Shown: positions 37,036 to 44,154, counted from the first letter of the stretch. The stretch is DNA of 45,765 nucleotides from Chryseobacterium gleum (GCA_945897915.1 CAMDGB010000016.1:1-45765); one strand, 5' to 3'. The notes: generated from the letters alone by a model not told the origin. Program-made: numbers and translations.

Positions 37036-37989
37036 ATGCAAACCAAAATACTAATCATTGGCGCTTGTGGTCAAATTGGCACCGAACTTACCTCTAAATT
37101 ACGCGCAACTTATGGCGTGGAAAACGTAATTGCTTCCGATATTAGAAAATTAGAAAACGACGTAGTAAATAATGGCATTTTTGAAGTTATAAATGCATTA
37201 GATTATAATCAGATTCAGCAATTAATTGAAAAATACCATATCACGGATGTGTATTTAATGGCTGCCTTATTATCTGCAACTGCCGAAAAAAATCCCGCTT
37301 TTGCATGGGACTTAAACATGAATTCATTATTTCACGTATTAAATTTAGCCAAAGCAGGAAAAATAAAAAAAATATTTTGGCCTTCAAGTATAGCAGTTTT
37401 CGGACCTACAACTCCAAGAGAAAACACGCCTCAATATACCATTATGGAGCCAAGTACCGTATATGGAATTTCAAAACAAACAGGCGAACGTTGGGCAGAA
37501 TATTATCATAAACAATATGGTGTAGATATTAGAAGTATCCGATATCCGGGTTTAATTAGCTGGAGTACGGAAGCAGGTGGCGGAACAACCGATTATGCTG
37601 TTGATATTTATCACAAAGCAATTACCGAAGGAAAATTTACAAGTTTTTTATCTGAGAATTCAGCTTTGCCTATGATGTATATGGACGATGCGATAAAAGC
37701 TACTATTAGTATTATGCAAGCCGATGCAGAAGAAATAAAAATTCGTTCTTCGTACAATTTATCTGGAATGAGTTTTACTCCGAAAGAATTAGCTACAGAA
37801 ATCAAAAAACATTATCCAAATTTTACGATTAAGTACGAGCCTGATTTTCGTCAGAAAATTGCGGATAGTTGGCCAGCGAGTATTGACGATAGTGAAGCCA
37901 GAAAAGATTGGGGTTGGAAAAATGATTTTGACATTGAAAACATGACCGTTGACATGTTTAAAAATTTGAAAGCAACAATTTATAAATAA
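37036..37989 (+). CDS. tdh: L-threonine 3-dehydrogenase, SDR (epimerase-like) type
   Basis: The 317-residue NAD-dependent enzyme oxidises L-threonine to 2-amino-3-ketobutyrate. It belongs to the extended SDR type described from Flavobacterium frigidimaris and animals, not the zinc ADH type. It has GACGQIG (9-15), PSSIAVFG with Ser118, and YGISK with Tyr143 and Lys147. The diagnostic stretch RYPGLISWSTEAGGGTTDYA follows near residue 175. The ATG at 37036 is chosen because the NAD-binding strand starts right after it; a TTG at 36991 would overlap the promoter. Convergent with the SnoaL-like gene. Confidence 0.92.
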   Translation: MQTKILIIGACGQIGTELTSKLRATYGVENVIASDIRKLENDVVNNGIFEVINALDYNQIQQLIEKYHITDVYLMAALLSATAEKNPAFAWDLNMNSLFHVLNLAKAGKIKKIFWPSSIAVFGPTTPRENTPQYTIMEPSTVYGISKQTGERWAEYYHKQYGVDIRSIRYPGLISWSTEAGGGTTDYAVDIYHKAITEGKFTSFLSENSALPMMYMDDAIKATISIMQADAEEIKIRSSYNLSGMSFTPKELATEIKKHYPNFTIKYEPDFRQKIADSWPASIDDSEARKDWGWKNDFDIENMTVDMFKNLKATIYK

Positions 37990-37997
37990 AATTTATT

Positions 37998-38064
37998 TGT
38001 CAATCTGAACTTGTTTCAGATTCTAGAAAAATTAAGTAGAATCTGAAACGAGTTCAGATTGACA
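37998..38064. repeat. 27-bp inverted repeat between convergent genes (hairpin, possible bidirectional terminator)
   Basis: Arms at 37998-38024 and 38038-38064 pair over 27 bp with one G-T style mismatch and a 13-nt loop. Each arm is TGTCAATCTGAAC plus TTGTTTCAGATTCT or its complement. A partial third copy (CAGGTTGACAAATCA) is at 38075-38089. It sits 9 nt after the tdh stop. Very long stems without a T-run suggest a repeat element rather than a plain terminator. Confidence 0.75.
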
Positions 38065-38089
38065 TATCTTTATTCAGGTTGACAAATCA

Positions 38090-38608
38090 TTATTTAGTTT
38101 GGTTTTTTAGTTTTTCAATTTCTTTGTCTTCAATAAGTGCTTTTATTTTTAACACTTCATCCATATTATCATTTGGAATGGTCATTGACAACACATAATG
38201 TTTTATTTTCCAATTACCGTTTTTGTCAACTACCAAAACGCCGCTTCCTCTGCAAATTTTCATCTGCGTGTTTAACAATTCATCAAACCAAGCCATTTTC
38301 CTATCCGATGAAAAATAAATATTTCGTTCTAATTTAGTAAAACTCCATGCTTTTCCTTTATCAAAATAGGGTTTTGAAAATTGTATAAATGCAGGTTTGT
38401 TCCAGTTTTCAGTGGCATCGGTTCCAATATAAATGGCATCATCTGTCATCGCATTGAAATATGAATTAAAATTTGCTTCAGCTGCAGCTTGGTGCCAATT
38501 ATCTAGAACTAGATTAATTTCCGATTCTTGATTTATTTGATTTGCTATTTGATTCGATTTACATCCAATTAAAACTAATCCGATTACAATCACTATAATT
38601 TTTCTCAT
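38090..38608 (-). CDS. SnoaL-like / nuclear transport factor 2 fold lipoprotein
   Basis: The 172-residue protein has a lipoprotein signal with IGC, Cys16. The mature part fits the NTF2-like cone fold (DUF4440/SnoaL type): VLDNWHQAAAEANFNSYFNAMTDDAIYIGTDATENW near the N-terminus, a WSFTKLERNIYFSSDRKMAWFDE middle, and GSGVLVVDKNGNWKIKHYVLSMTIPND. Members bind small ligands or are cold to catalysis; the role is unknown. Its ATG overlaps the FtsX-like gene stop by 4 nt (ATGA). Confidence 0.85.
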   Translation of the reverse strand: MRKIIVIVIGLVLIGCKSNQIANQINQESEINLVLDNWHQAAAEANFNSYFNAMTDDAIYIGTDATENWNKPAFIQFSKPYFDKGKAWSFTKLERNIYFSSDRKMAWFDELLNTQMKICRGSGVLVVDKNGNWKIKHYVLSMTIPNDNMDEVLKIKALIEDKEIEKLKNQTK

Positions 38609-39804
38609 TCTAATAATTTTTTAGTTACGGTGCTACTTGCAATTTTGGAAGCTATAAATCCTAAAATTACAATGGTGAATAATACAATTAAAACATTTTT
38701 AATTTCGAAAACAACTGGATAGGCTAATGTTGAATTAATCATTATTAATTCAAATTGTTGCTGAATTAAAACTACAAAAATTCCTAAAATCAAACCCAAA
38801 ATTCCCCCAAAAATAGAAATAATGTTTCCTTGAAATAAGAAAATATTTTTTAAATATTTAATTTCTGTTCCTAAATTATATAAGGTTTTTAAATTGGTTT
38901 TCTTTTCAATTATCATCATTATTATGGCACCAATTAAATTAAATAACGCAATAATAATCACCAAAGTAAAAATAAGATAAACCACAATGTTTTCGGTATT
39001 AAGCATTTTATACAACGCATCATTTAATTGCGCTCTGTTTTTGACTTTTACTTGATTTGGAAATATTTTATTAATGGTTTCTATTGCATCTTTTTCCGAT
39101 ACATTTTGCGCCATTTTAAAATCTATGTAAGTTAACTGATTCGGTTTATAATTTAATAAACTTTGTGCCAATGGAATTGAAGAAAAAATATATTTTTCAT
39201 CAACATCTTCGCTAACTTGAAATATCCCGGAAGTGAGTAAGGGCGATTTATTAAAAGCTTCCTCTGGGTTTTCAATCATTCCAGAACCTGGTTTAGGAAT
39301 ATATACTTCTAAAACGTTATTAAAATCGAAAAGTCCTAAAGCTAATTTTCTCGAAATTCCAGAACCCACTACAACCTGATTGGTGTTAGTTTCCAACCAA
39401 TCGCCAGCATATAAAAATGTATTAAATGCATTGACTAGACAAAAATTGGCATCAACACCTTTCAGGTATGCTACTTGCTCTTTATTTTTATAATAAAACA
39501 AGGCGCGCTCTTCAACAATTTTTGAGTAATTAGTAAATTCCTTTGAAGATTTTAACTGTGCTTCTTGCGTTTCAGAAATGAAGAAAGATTTGCCTACAAG
39601 GGTTTCAATTCGTAAATCGGGATCGGTTGCATTGGTAAAGCTTAAACTAAAATCGCGCAAGCCGCTAAAAACAGAAAGCACAACGAAAAGTGCCATGGCG
39701 CCTACAATAATTCCAAAAGAAGCTATAAACGTAATCACATTTATGGCGGTAGTTTTAGACAAACTAAACGCGTATCTTTTGGCTATGTAAAACGGAAAAT
39801 TCAA
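38605..39804 (-). CDS. FtsX-like ABC transporter permease (LolC/LolE-like)
   Basis: The 399-residue inner-membrane protein has the N-terminal FPFYIAKRYAFSLSKTTAINVITF pattern, one N-terminal membrane helix, a large periplasmic domain (about 50-270), and three C-terminal helices (270-300, 320-350, 365-390). That is the FtsX/MacB-like layout of lipoprotein-releasing permeases. No ATPase gene is adjacent. The start is a TTG at 39804, 1 nt after the rbfA stop, and gives the expected N-terminus. Confidence 0.9.
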   Translation of the reverse strand: MNFPFYIAKRYAFSLSKTTAINVITFIASFGIIVGAMALFVVLSVFSGLRDFSLSFTNATDPDLRIETLVGKSFFISETQEAQLKSSKEFTNYSKIVEERALFYYKNKEQVAYLKGVDANFCLVNAFNTFLYAGDWLETNTNQVVVGSGISRKLALGLFDFNNVLEVYIPKPGSGMIENPEEAFNKSPLLTSGIFQVSEDVDEKYIFSSIPLAQSLLNYKPNQLTYIDFKMAQNVSEKDAIETINKIFPNQVKVKNRAQLNDALYKMLNTENIVVYLIFTLVIIIALFNLIGAIIMMIIEKKTNLKTLYNLGTEIKYLKNIFLFQGNIISIFGGILGLILGIFVVLIQQQFELIMINSTLAYPVVFEIKNVLIVLFTIVILGFIASKIASSTVTKKLLE

Positions 39805-39805
39805 A

Positions 39806-40198
39806 TTATGATCTTTTTCTTTTTTCTAATAATTCTGGATTTTCAATAGGATTGTCTTTTCTAGAAAGTGCATTGTCAATTTTTTCAATATAATCTAAAC
39901 TGTCGTCAATGAAGAAAATTAAGTTGGGCACGCGTCTTAATTGTAATTTTACACGTTGCGATAAATCGTGTTTAATTAAAGGCGCGTTACTTTTAATAGC
40001 CGCTAATAATTCCGGTCCTTTTTCGGAAGGAAAAACACTTAAATAAACCTTTGCAATTGATAAATCTGAAGTTACATTTACTTTAGAAACAGAAATAATT
40101 AAGTTAGAAATTGCATTTTTTCTAATTTCACCTTGTAAAATATCTACTAAGTCTGTTTGCAATAATGCACCAATTTTTTTTTGTCTATTTGTTTCCAT
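39806..40198 (-). CDS. rbfA: 30S ribosome-binding factor RbfA
   Basis: RbfA binds the 30S subunit during 16S rRNA maturation, notably in the cold. From METNRQKKIG the protein is 130 residues with the KH-type fold; LSIAKVYLSVFPS, SQRVKLQLRRVPNLIFFIDDSLDYIEKID are typical. An ATG five codons upstream (40213) overlaps the promoter and adds an unlikely YFCH sequence, so 40198 is chosen. The gene heads rbfA-FtsX-SnoaL. Confidence 0.94.
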   Translation of the reverse strand: METNRQKKIGALLQTDLVDILQGEIRKNAISNLIISVSKVNVTSDLSIAKVYLSVFPSEKGPELLAAIKSNAPLIKHDLSQRVKLQLRRVPNLIFFIDDSLDYIEKIDNALSRKDNPIENPELLEKRKRS

Positions 40199-40202
40199 GT
40201 GG

Positions 40203-40210
40203 CAAAAATA
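40203..40210 (-). promoter_or_regulatory. -7 promoter box (TATTTTTG on minus strand) of rbfA
   Basis: The complement of 40203-40210 is TATTTTTG and ends only 4 nt before the chosen rbfA ATG. Transcription would then start at or almost at the start codon, giving a leaderless or near-leaderless mRNA. Confidence 0.5.
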
Positions 40211-40254
40211 CAATTTTTACTTACAAAATAAGCAGAAATACGTTTATGAATGTT

Positions 40255-40262
40255 TATTTTTG
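40255..40262 (+). promoter_or_regulatory. -7 promoter box (TATTTTTG) of the methylmalonyl-CoA epimerase gene
   Basis: TATTTTTG lies 19 nt before the ATG at 40282. It points away from the rbfA box, so the 83-nt region between the two ATGs carries divergent promoters. Confidence 0.5.
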
Positions 40263-40281
40263 CATATTAAATCCTGTAAAA

Positions 40282-40683
40282 ATGAGAAAAATAGAACATA
40301 TAGGTATAGCCGTTCATGATTTAGAAAATTCGAATGAACTGTTTTCAAAACTTTTTGGTCAAGCAGCTTACAAAACAGAAGAAGTAGCCAGTGAAGGTGT
40401 AAAAACCTCTTTTTTTATGTGCGGACCAAATAAAATTGAATTATTAGAAGCCACGAATGAAAACAGCCCGATTGCTAAATTTTTAGAAAAAAAGGGCGAA
40501 GGCATTCATCACATCGCTTTTGATGTGGAAGATATTTACGCGGAAATAGAGCGACTAAAACTTGAAGGTTTTACCGTTTTAAATGAAACGCCAAAAAAAG
40601 GAGCCGACAATAAATTAGTGGCTTTTTTACATCCAAAAACCACAAATGGGGTATTGATTGAACTTTGCCAAGAAATTAAATAG
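40282..40683 (+). CDS. mce: Methylmalonyl-CoA epimerase
   Basis: The enzyme interconverts (R)- and (S)-methylmalonyl-CoA in propionate metabolism. The 133-residue protein is a VOC-fold dimer subunit. Candidate metal ligands are His6 in KIEHIGIAV, His77 in GIHHIAF and Glu127 in LIELC. The FMCGPNKIELLEATNENSPIAKFLEKKGEGIHH-type region is typical. The ATG at 40282 is chosen because it starts the first beta strand and follows a -7 box. An in-frame ATG at 40165 would extend back into the rbfA gene. Confidence 0.93.
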   Translation: MRKIEHIGIAVHDLENSNELFSKLFGQAAYKTEEVASEGVKTSFFMCGPNKIELLEATNENSPIAKFLEKKGEGIHHIAFDVEDIYAEIERLKLEGFTVLNETPKKGADNKLVAFLHPKTTNGVLIELCQEIK

Positions 40684-40733
40684 ATTGATTTAATAAAAGT
40701 TCGTGATATTTTTTAAATCGCATAAAAAAAGAT

Positions 40734-40764
40734 TTGCTTGCAATTAAAAATAGTAGTAATATTG
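40734..40764 (+). promoter_or_regulatory. Promoter of the tRNA gene (TTG boxes and TAATATTG)
   Basis: TAATATTG (40757-40764) is one base off TAnnTTTG, with TTG at 40738-40740 (16-nt spacer) or 40734-40736 (20-nt spacer). It lies 13 nt before the tRNA 5' end. Confidence 0.6.
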
Positions 40765-40777
40765 CACCTCCAATAGA

Positions 40778-40851
40778 GGTCCTATAGCTCAGTTGGTTAG
40801 AGCACCTGACTCATAATCAGGTGGTCCCTGGTTCGAGCCCAGGTGGGACCA
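40778..40851 (+). tRNA. tRNA with CAT anticodon (Met or lysidine-modified Ile2)
   Basis: The 74-nt cloverleaf is complete. The acceptor stem GGTCCTA pairs with TGGGACC. The D-arm has AGCTCAGTTGGTTAGAGC, the anticodon stem is CCTGA/TCAGG with loop CTCATAA (anticodon 40812-40814), and the T-arm is CCTGG-TTCGAGC-CCAGG. Discriminator is A and CCA is not encoded. Acceptor pairs C4-G69 and C5-G68 match those reported as TilS (lysidine synthetase) determinants in E. coli tRNA-Ile2, so Ile2 is a real alternative to elongator Met. Confidence 0.95.
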
Positions 40852-40856
40852 CAACA

Positions 40857-40895
40857 AAACCCTTGTAAGTATCAGTATTTACAAGGGTTTCTTAT
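40857..40895 (+). terminator. Hairpin after the tRNA (terminator)
   Basis: AAACCCTTGTAA (40857-40868) pairs perfectly with TTACAAGGGTTT (40879-40890), loop 10 nt, followed by CTTATT. A decayed version lies at 42170-42203. Confidence 0.8.
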
Positions 40896-40896
40896 T

Positions 40897-40944
40897 AAAA
40901 AGTTGAGCAAAAAGTTGAGCAAAACCGAATGCTCAACTTTTTTT
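40897..40944. repeat. GTTGAGC hairpin repeat, copy A
   Basis: AAAAAGTTGAGC (40909-40920), 10-nt loop AAAACCGAAT and GCTCAACTTTTTTT (40931-40944) form a terminator-like hairpin. The left arm is also present as a tandem duplicate at 40897-40908. Copies B (42210-42245) and C (42969-43003) follow downstream. Confidence 0.88.
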
Positions 40945-40974
40945 GTTAGGGGTTTTAAAGAATTTTTAATTAAT

Positions 40975-41000
40975 TTGGTTATGGAAAATTGGTTATGGAA
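40975..41000. repeat. Tandem 14-nt repeat upstream of the first lipoprotein gene
   Basis: TTGGTTATGGAA occurs at 40975-40986 and 40989-41000 with period 14. It is in the leader of the gene at 41059. A small hairpin AATCC/GGATT (41026-41039) follows 19 nt before its ATG. Confidence 0.65.
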
Positions 41001-41058
41001 GAATTAATAATTAGTTTTGTTAAATAATCCTCAGGGATTTTATTAAATTTAATAAATT

Positions 41059-41550
41059 ATGAAAAAATTATTATTAACTACATTATCAATTTTGATTTTG
41101 TTTTCTTGTTCAAATGACAAAGAAACTGAAATTACAAATAATTTTCAAAAATGGAAATATAAAGTAAATGGTGTTCAATATGAATGGGAGGGAGATTCAA
41201 ATGTAATCTCAAGCTGGGGCAGCAGTTTTTTTTCGGAACAAAGCTCTTTTACAAAAATAAACCTCAGTAAAATTGAAGACCCAATTCGATTTTTTAATTT
41301 TAAAATTCCAACATTAAATAATGGTGAATATATATTAGCGGGTGGAAATAATTCATCTGCAAATTTAGTTGTTTCTACTTTAATAACTTATTACACTGAT
41401 AGTTCACATAAAATAAATTTTAAAATCACTAATACCTCGGAAAATAAAATTACAGGAACATTTTCAGGAGAATTATATCGTGAAAACAATATGGGTAATC
41501 CAATAGTTGTAAATATTACTGAAGGATATTTTGAAGCAATAAGAGAATAA
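41059..41550 (+). CDS. Hypothetical lipoprotein, paralogue 1 of the tRNA-adjacent set
   Basis: I do not recognise this 163-residue protein by family. Lipoprotein signal ends ILFSC (Cys17). The mature part starts with WKYKVNGVQYEW and ends with ITGTFSGELYRENNMG followed by VNITEGYFEAIRE. This N-terminal FxxNGxxY and C-terminal GTFSG plus GxF pattern recurs in the two lipoproteins downstream, and recalls DUF6252-like Bacteroidota lipoproteins. It is probably a beta-sandwich surface or periplasmic lipoprotein of unknown ligand. Transcription is plus-strand after the tRNA hairpins. Confidence 0.82.
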   Translation: MKKLLLTTLSILILFSCSNDKETEITNNFQKWKYKVNGVQYEWEGDSNVISSWGSSFFSEQSSFTKINLSKIEDPIRFFNFKIPTLNNGEYILAGGNNSSANLVVSTLITYYTDSSHKINFKITNTSENKITGTFSGELYRENNMGNPIVVNITEGYFEAIRE

Positions 41551-41631
41551 ATTAACCTCATATATCATATGGCCTCAGGTTATTTAAATTATATTTATTA
41601 ATTCAATAGGGGCGTTGAAATCAAATGAAAA

Positions 41632-42135
41632 ATGAAAAAAATTATATTCATAATTTCAATTTTTATTATTTCATCATGTGCAAATGATGCTGAAAATGAT
41701 ACTGAAAATAATTCTAATGGAAATTATATTGAATTTAAATTAGGAAACGAAATATTTAAAGCAACTAATGGTACCCATGGCACATTTGATGATTGGAATT
41801 TTTATGAACTAGAAAACAAAAAGTTAAAAGGTGTTGTAGGTTATGATGGGTTTACGATTTTTATTGAAGATTTAAATAATACAATGTATGGTGATTATGT
41901 AATGGGTTTTCGATATTCAAATCCATATATTACAAATACCACATTAAATACTACATGCAATAATAATGTAATTTTATTTTATAATGTAACAATAACTAGA
42001 AACGATAATATTATAGGGGGAGTTATTGAAGGATTTTTTTCTGGGAAAATTGGGAAAGCCTCATCAATCCCTTGTTTTGATTGTTGTCATTATATTTATA
42101 ATTTTTCAGGGAAATTTAGGGTGAAAATAAAGTAA
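41632..42135 (+). CDS. Hypothetical lipoprotein, paralogue 2 of the tRNA-adjacent set
   Basis: The 167-residue protein has a short signal ending IISSC (Cys16), then an Asp/Glu/Asn-rich spacer. The mature part starts with IEFKLGNEIFKATNG and ends with GVIEGFFSGKIGKASS, then a FSGKFRVKIK tail. It contains four extra cysteines (CNN and CFDCCHY) that could make disulfides. No enzyme motif. It is 81 nt after paralogue 1, with no clear terminator between them. Confidence 0.82.
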   Translation: MKKIIFIISIFIISSCANDAENDTENNSNGNYIEFKLGNEIFKATNGTHGTFDDWNFYELENKKLKGVVGYDGFTIFIEDLNNTMYGDYVMGFRYSNPYITNTTLNTTCNNNVILFYNVTITRNDNIIGGVIEGFFSGKIGKASSIPCFDCCHYIYNFSGKFRVKIK

Positions 42136-42209
42136 TAAATTTGACTTCAATATTACAGCTACCACAAAAAAACCTTTATAAGTTTCTGTATTAAAAAGGG
42201 TTTATTATT

Positions 42210-42245
42210 AAAAAGTTGAGCAAAACCGAATGCTCAACTTTTTTT
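42210..42245. repeat. GTTGAGC hairpin repeat, copy B
   Basis: AAAAAGTTGAGC (42210-42221), loop AAAACCGAAT identical to copy A, and GCTCAACTTTTTTT (42232-42245). It is preceded by a degenerate match to the post-tRNA hairpin (AAACC...GGGTTT, 42170-42203) and by ACCACAAAAAAAACC, which resembles the tRNA 3' end plus its following bases. It serves as terminator of the gene at 41632. Confidence 0.88.
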
Positions 42246-42285
42246 GTTTGATTAAACTTATGTTTTTTTTATTTGTAAAGAAAAT

Positions 42286-42312
42286 TTGTAAAACTAATAT
42301 TTCTTATATTTG
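42286..42312 (+). promoter_or_regulatory. Promoter (TTG - 16 nt - TATATTTG) with a 146-nt leader before paralogue 3
   Basis: TTG (42286-42288) and TATATTTG (42305-42312) fit both boxes. The leader runs to the ATG at 42459, and holds GGGAGTAATCCGAAAAGCC (42401-42419) and GAAGTAGGAAAAAC (42431-42444). No known riboswitch consensus is recognised. Confidence 0.65.
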
Positions 42313-42458
42313 CATCTTTAGAGATTGTATTCAATTATAAGTTTATTTAGTTTGCTTTTGTTATTTATTTAGTTAAATTTTAAATTATTTGAATTAAATT
42401 GGGAGTAATCCGAAAAGCCAATAAAATACAGAAGTAGGAAAAACTTAATTTTTAAAAC

Positions 42459-42935
42459 ATGAAAACTAACTCATTTATATATTTATTGTTAACTATTTTT
42501 TTATTTGGTTGTAGTTCATCCGATGACGATAATGCTAATGTAGATAACAATGTTTATTTTAATTTCACATTAAACGGCAAAAATTATAGTAGTAATGTAG
42601 ATGGAGGACTTCTTTGTATGGTTGCTCAACCCAATCAGAGTGGTTCTGAAGTTAATTTATTAATGAACCATAACAACCCGGCTAATAATACAACTACTTG
42701 CGGGGTTAGTTTGCTTGGCATAAACAATAGTGTAGGAACTACTAACAATTGTATTTTTGGTTTAATTTCTGGAAACGATTATATTACTTGTAATAATTTA
42801 AGTGTAGTCTTAACAGAAGTTGGAGATTTTTACGTAGGGACATTTAGCGGTAATATTAATGTATTTTCTATAAGTCCTCCAAGTGATGAAACAATTTCTG
42901 GTTCAGGTAGTTTTAGAGTTCGAAAATCAATTTAA
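42459..42935 (+). CDS. Hypothetical lipoprotein, paralogue 3 of the tRNA-adjacent set
   Basis: The 158-residue protein has a signal ending LFGC (Cys18) and an SSSDDDNANVDNN spacer. The mature part begins VYFNFTLNGKNYSSNV and ends with VGTFSGNINVFSISPP, then GSGSFRVRKSI. It shares the same start and end pattern as the two proteins upstream, while the middles are diverged. It has its own promoter and is followed by hairpin copy C. Confidence 0.82.
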   Translation: MKTNSFIYLLLTIFLFGCSSSDDDNANVDNNVYFNFTLNGKNYSSNVDGGLLCMVAQPNQSGSEVNLLMNHNNPANNTTTCGVSLLGINNSVGTTNNCIFGLISGNDYITCNNLSVVLTEVGDFYVGTFSGNINVFSISPPSDETISGSGSFRVRKSI

Positions 42936-42968
42936 TTATTTATCCTTTACCAGAAAAAAATATTAAAT

Positions 42969-43003
42969 AAAAAGTTGAGCATTAGGTTTTGCTCAACTTT
43001 TTT
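42969..43003. repeat. GTTGAGC hairpin repeat, copy C (loop inverted)
   Basis: AAAAAGTTGAGC (42969-42980), loop ATTAGGTTTT (42981-42990) and GCTCAACTTTTTT (42991-43003). The loop matches the reverse complement of the copy A/B loop (ATTCGGTTTT) at 9 of 10 positions but the direct form at only 3, so this copy is inverted. It acts as terminator of the gene at 42459. Confidence 0.88.
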
Positions 43004-43369
43004 GTTTGGTTTAAATATTAGCTTTTTTTATTTTTCCTTATTAATTACATTTATATTTTTAAGTTAAGATTATTCGATTCACTATTATATACATCATTTT
43101 TTGGTGTTTTACCGTTTTTATTATCTAAATATAAAAAGTTTTATAACACAAAAAACATCTTAATTGGAAATTTTGTTTTTTGGGGTTTTATTATTTTATT
43201 CCCTCATAATTATTATAATTCATCTTTTTTATATTATGTAAATAAATCATTCAATTCTATATTAAATTATTACCAGTACTTTTTCTCATTAATTTGCATA
43301 AGTGCTCTTATTTATGATTATTTTGAATCTAAAGGCAAAAAAATAATACAAATTGAAAAGTATAAAATT

Positions 43370-44134
43370 TTGTTCAAATCATTTATTGTTGGTATGGTAT
43401 TTTTAATTCCTTTAACGACATTAATTTTAATATCTACACTTACAAAACACAGGGTGTCCTCTGAAGAATTAACAACGTTTAATGAAAGAAATTTAAATTT
43501 TGATGGGTATTGGTATTTTATTAATTCTGATTCAACAAGAGTTGACAAGTTAAACTTAGATTTAATTTCTAATATTTCTACCGATGAGAATGGTGATATT
43601 ATAGTAAATGTTACTGCAGAAGTTGATGAATACGAATCAAATAAATTTACTAAAAACAACTTTAAAACAATTTTAGAAATAGATTATTCATCAAATTTAA
43701 TTTTCCCAATAAAATTTGATGAATCATTTCAAATAAAATCCATAAAAAATGAAATTCTTACCTGTATTGTTAAAACTTCGGAAGGAAAAAGTATTAATAT
43801 TATTGCTAAAAGAGAAATATCGGAACTTGAAGCTATAATAAATAACAAAAAAAATTCAGTGAATATTAATGAAAATAATGAAAAAATAAATTATTTGTCA
43901 TTTAAAAATTATGAAGAGTCAGATTTAGTTTATTATATTTTTGAAGATGATAAAGGCACTAGCTATAATTTTAGTAGTATACCAAACACTTATGAATTAA
44001 TTGATGAAAACAATAATATTAATCAACAATATTTTAATAAGAAATTCAAAATTAAGTGGAAAGCTGTAGCTGGTACCGACGAAGAGTTTGGGTACCCGTA
44101 TAATGAAATTATTAGTATTGAATTAATAAATTAG
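43370..44134 (+). CDS. Hypothetical membrane protein; frame continues upstream to 43022 without a usual start
   Basis: From the first usable start (TTG at 43370) the product is 254 residues: one membrane helix (about 5-25) and an acidic, beta-rich soluble part with Asn/Asp-rich loops. I do not recognise a family. The same frame stays open for 116 further codons upstream (43022-43369) and reads as several membrane segments with charged loops (PFLLLSKYKKFYNTKNILIG, ICISALIYDYFESKGKKI), but holds no in-frame ATG, GTG or TTG. The gene may have lost its start, or use a rare start codon, or be truncated. No clear promoter was found. Confidence 0.6.
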   Translation: MFKSFIVGMVFLIPLTTLILISTLTKHRVSSEELTTFNERNLNFDGYWYFINSDSTRVDKLNLDLISNISTDENGDIIVNVTAEVDEYESNKFTKNNFKTILEIDYSSNLIFPIKFDESFQIKSIKNEILTCIVKTSEGKSINIIAKREISELEAIINNKKNSVNINENNEKINYLSFKNYEESDLVYYIFEDDKGTSYNFSSIPNTYELIDENNNINQQYFNKKFKIKWKAVAGTDEEFGYPYNEIISIELIN

Positions 44135-44154
44135 TATACTAGGTAGGTCCAATA

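Noticed and set aside
40165..40281. N-terminal extension of methylmalonyl-CoA epimerase
   Set aside because: It runs through the rbfA start and both promoters; the ATG at 40282 gives the normal family length.
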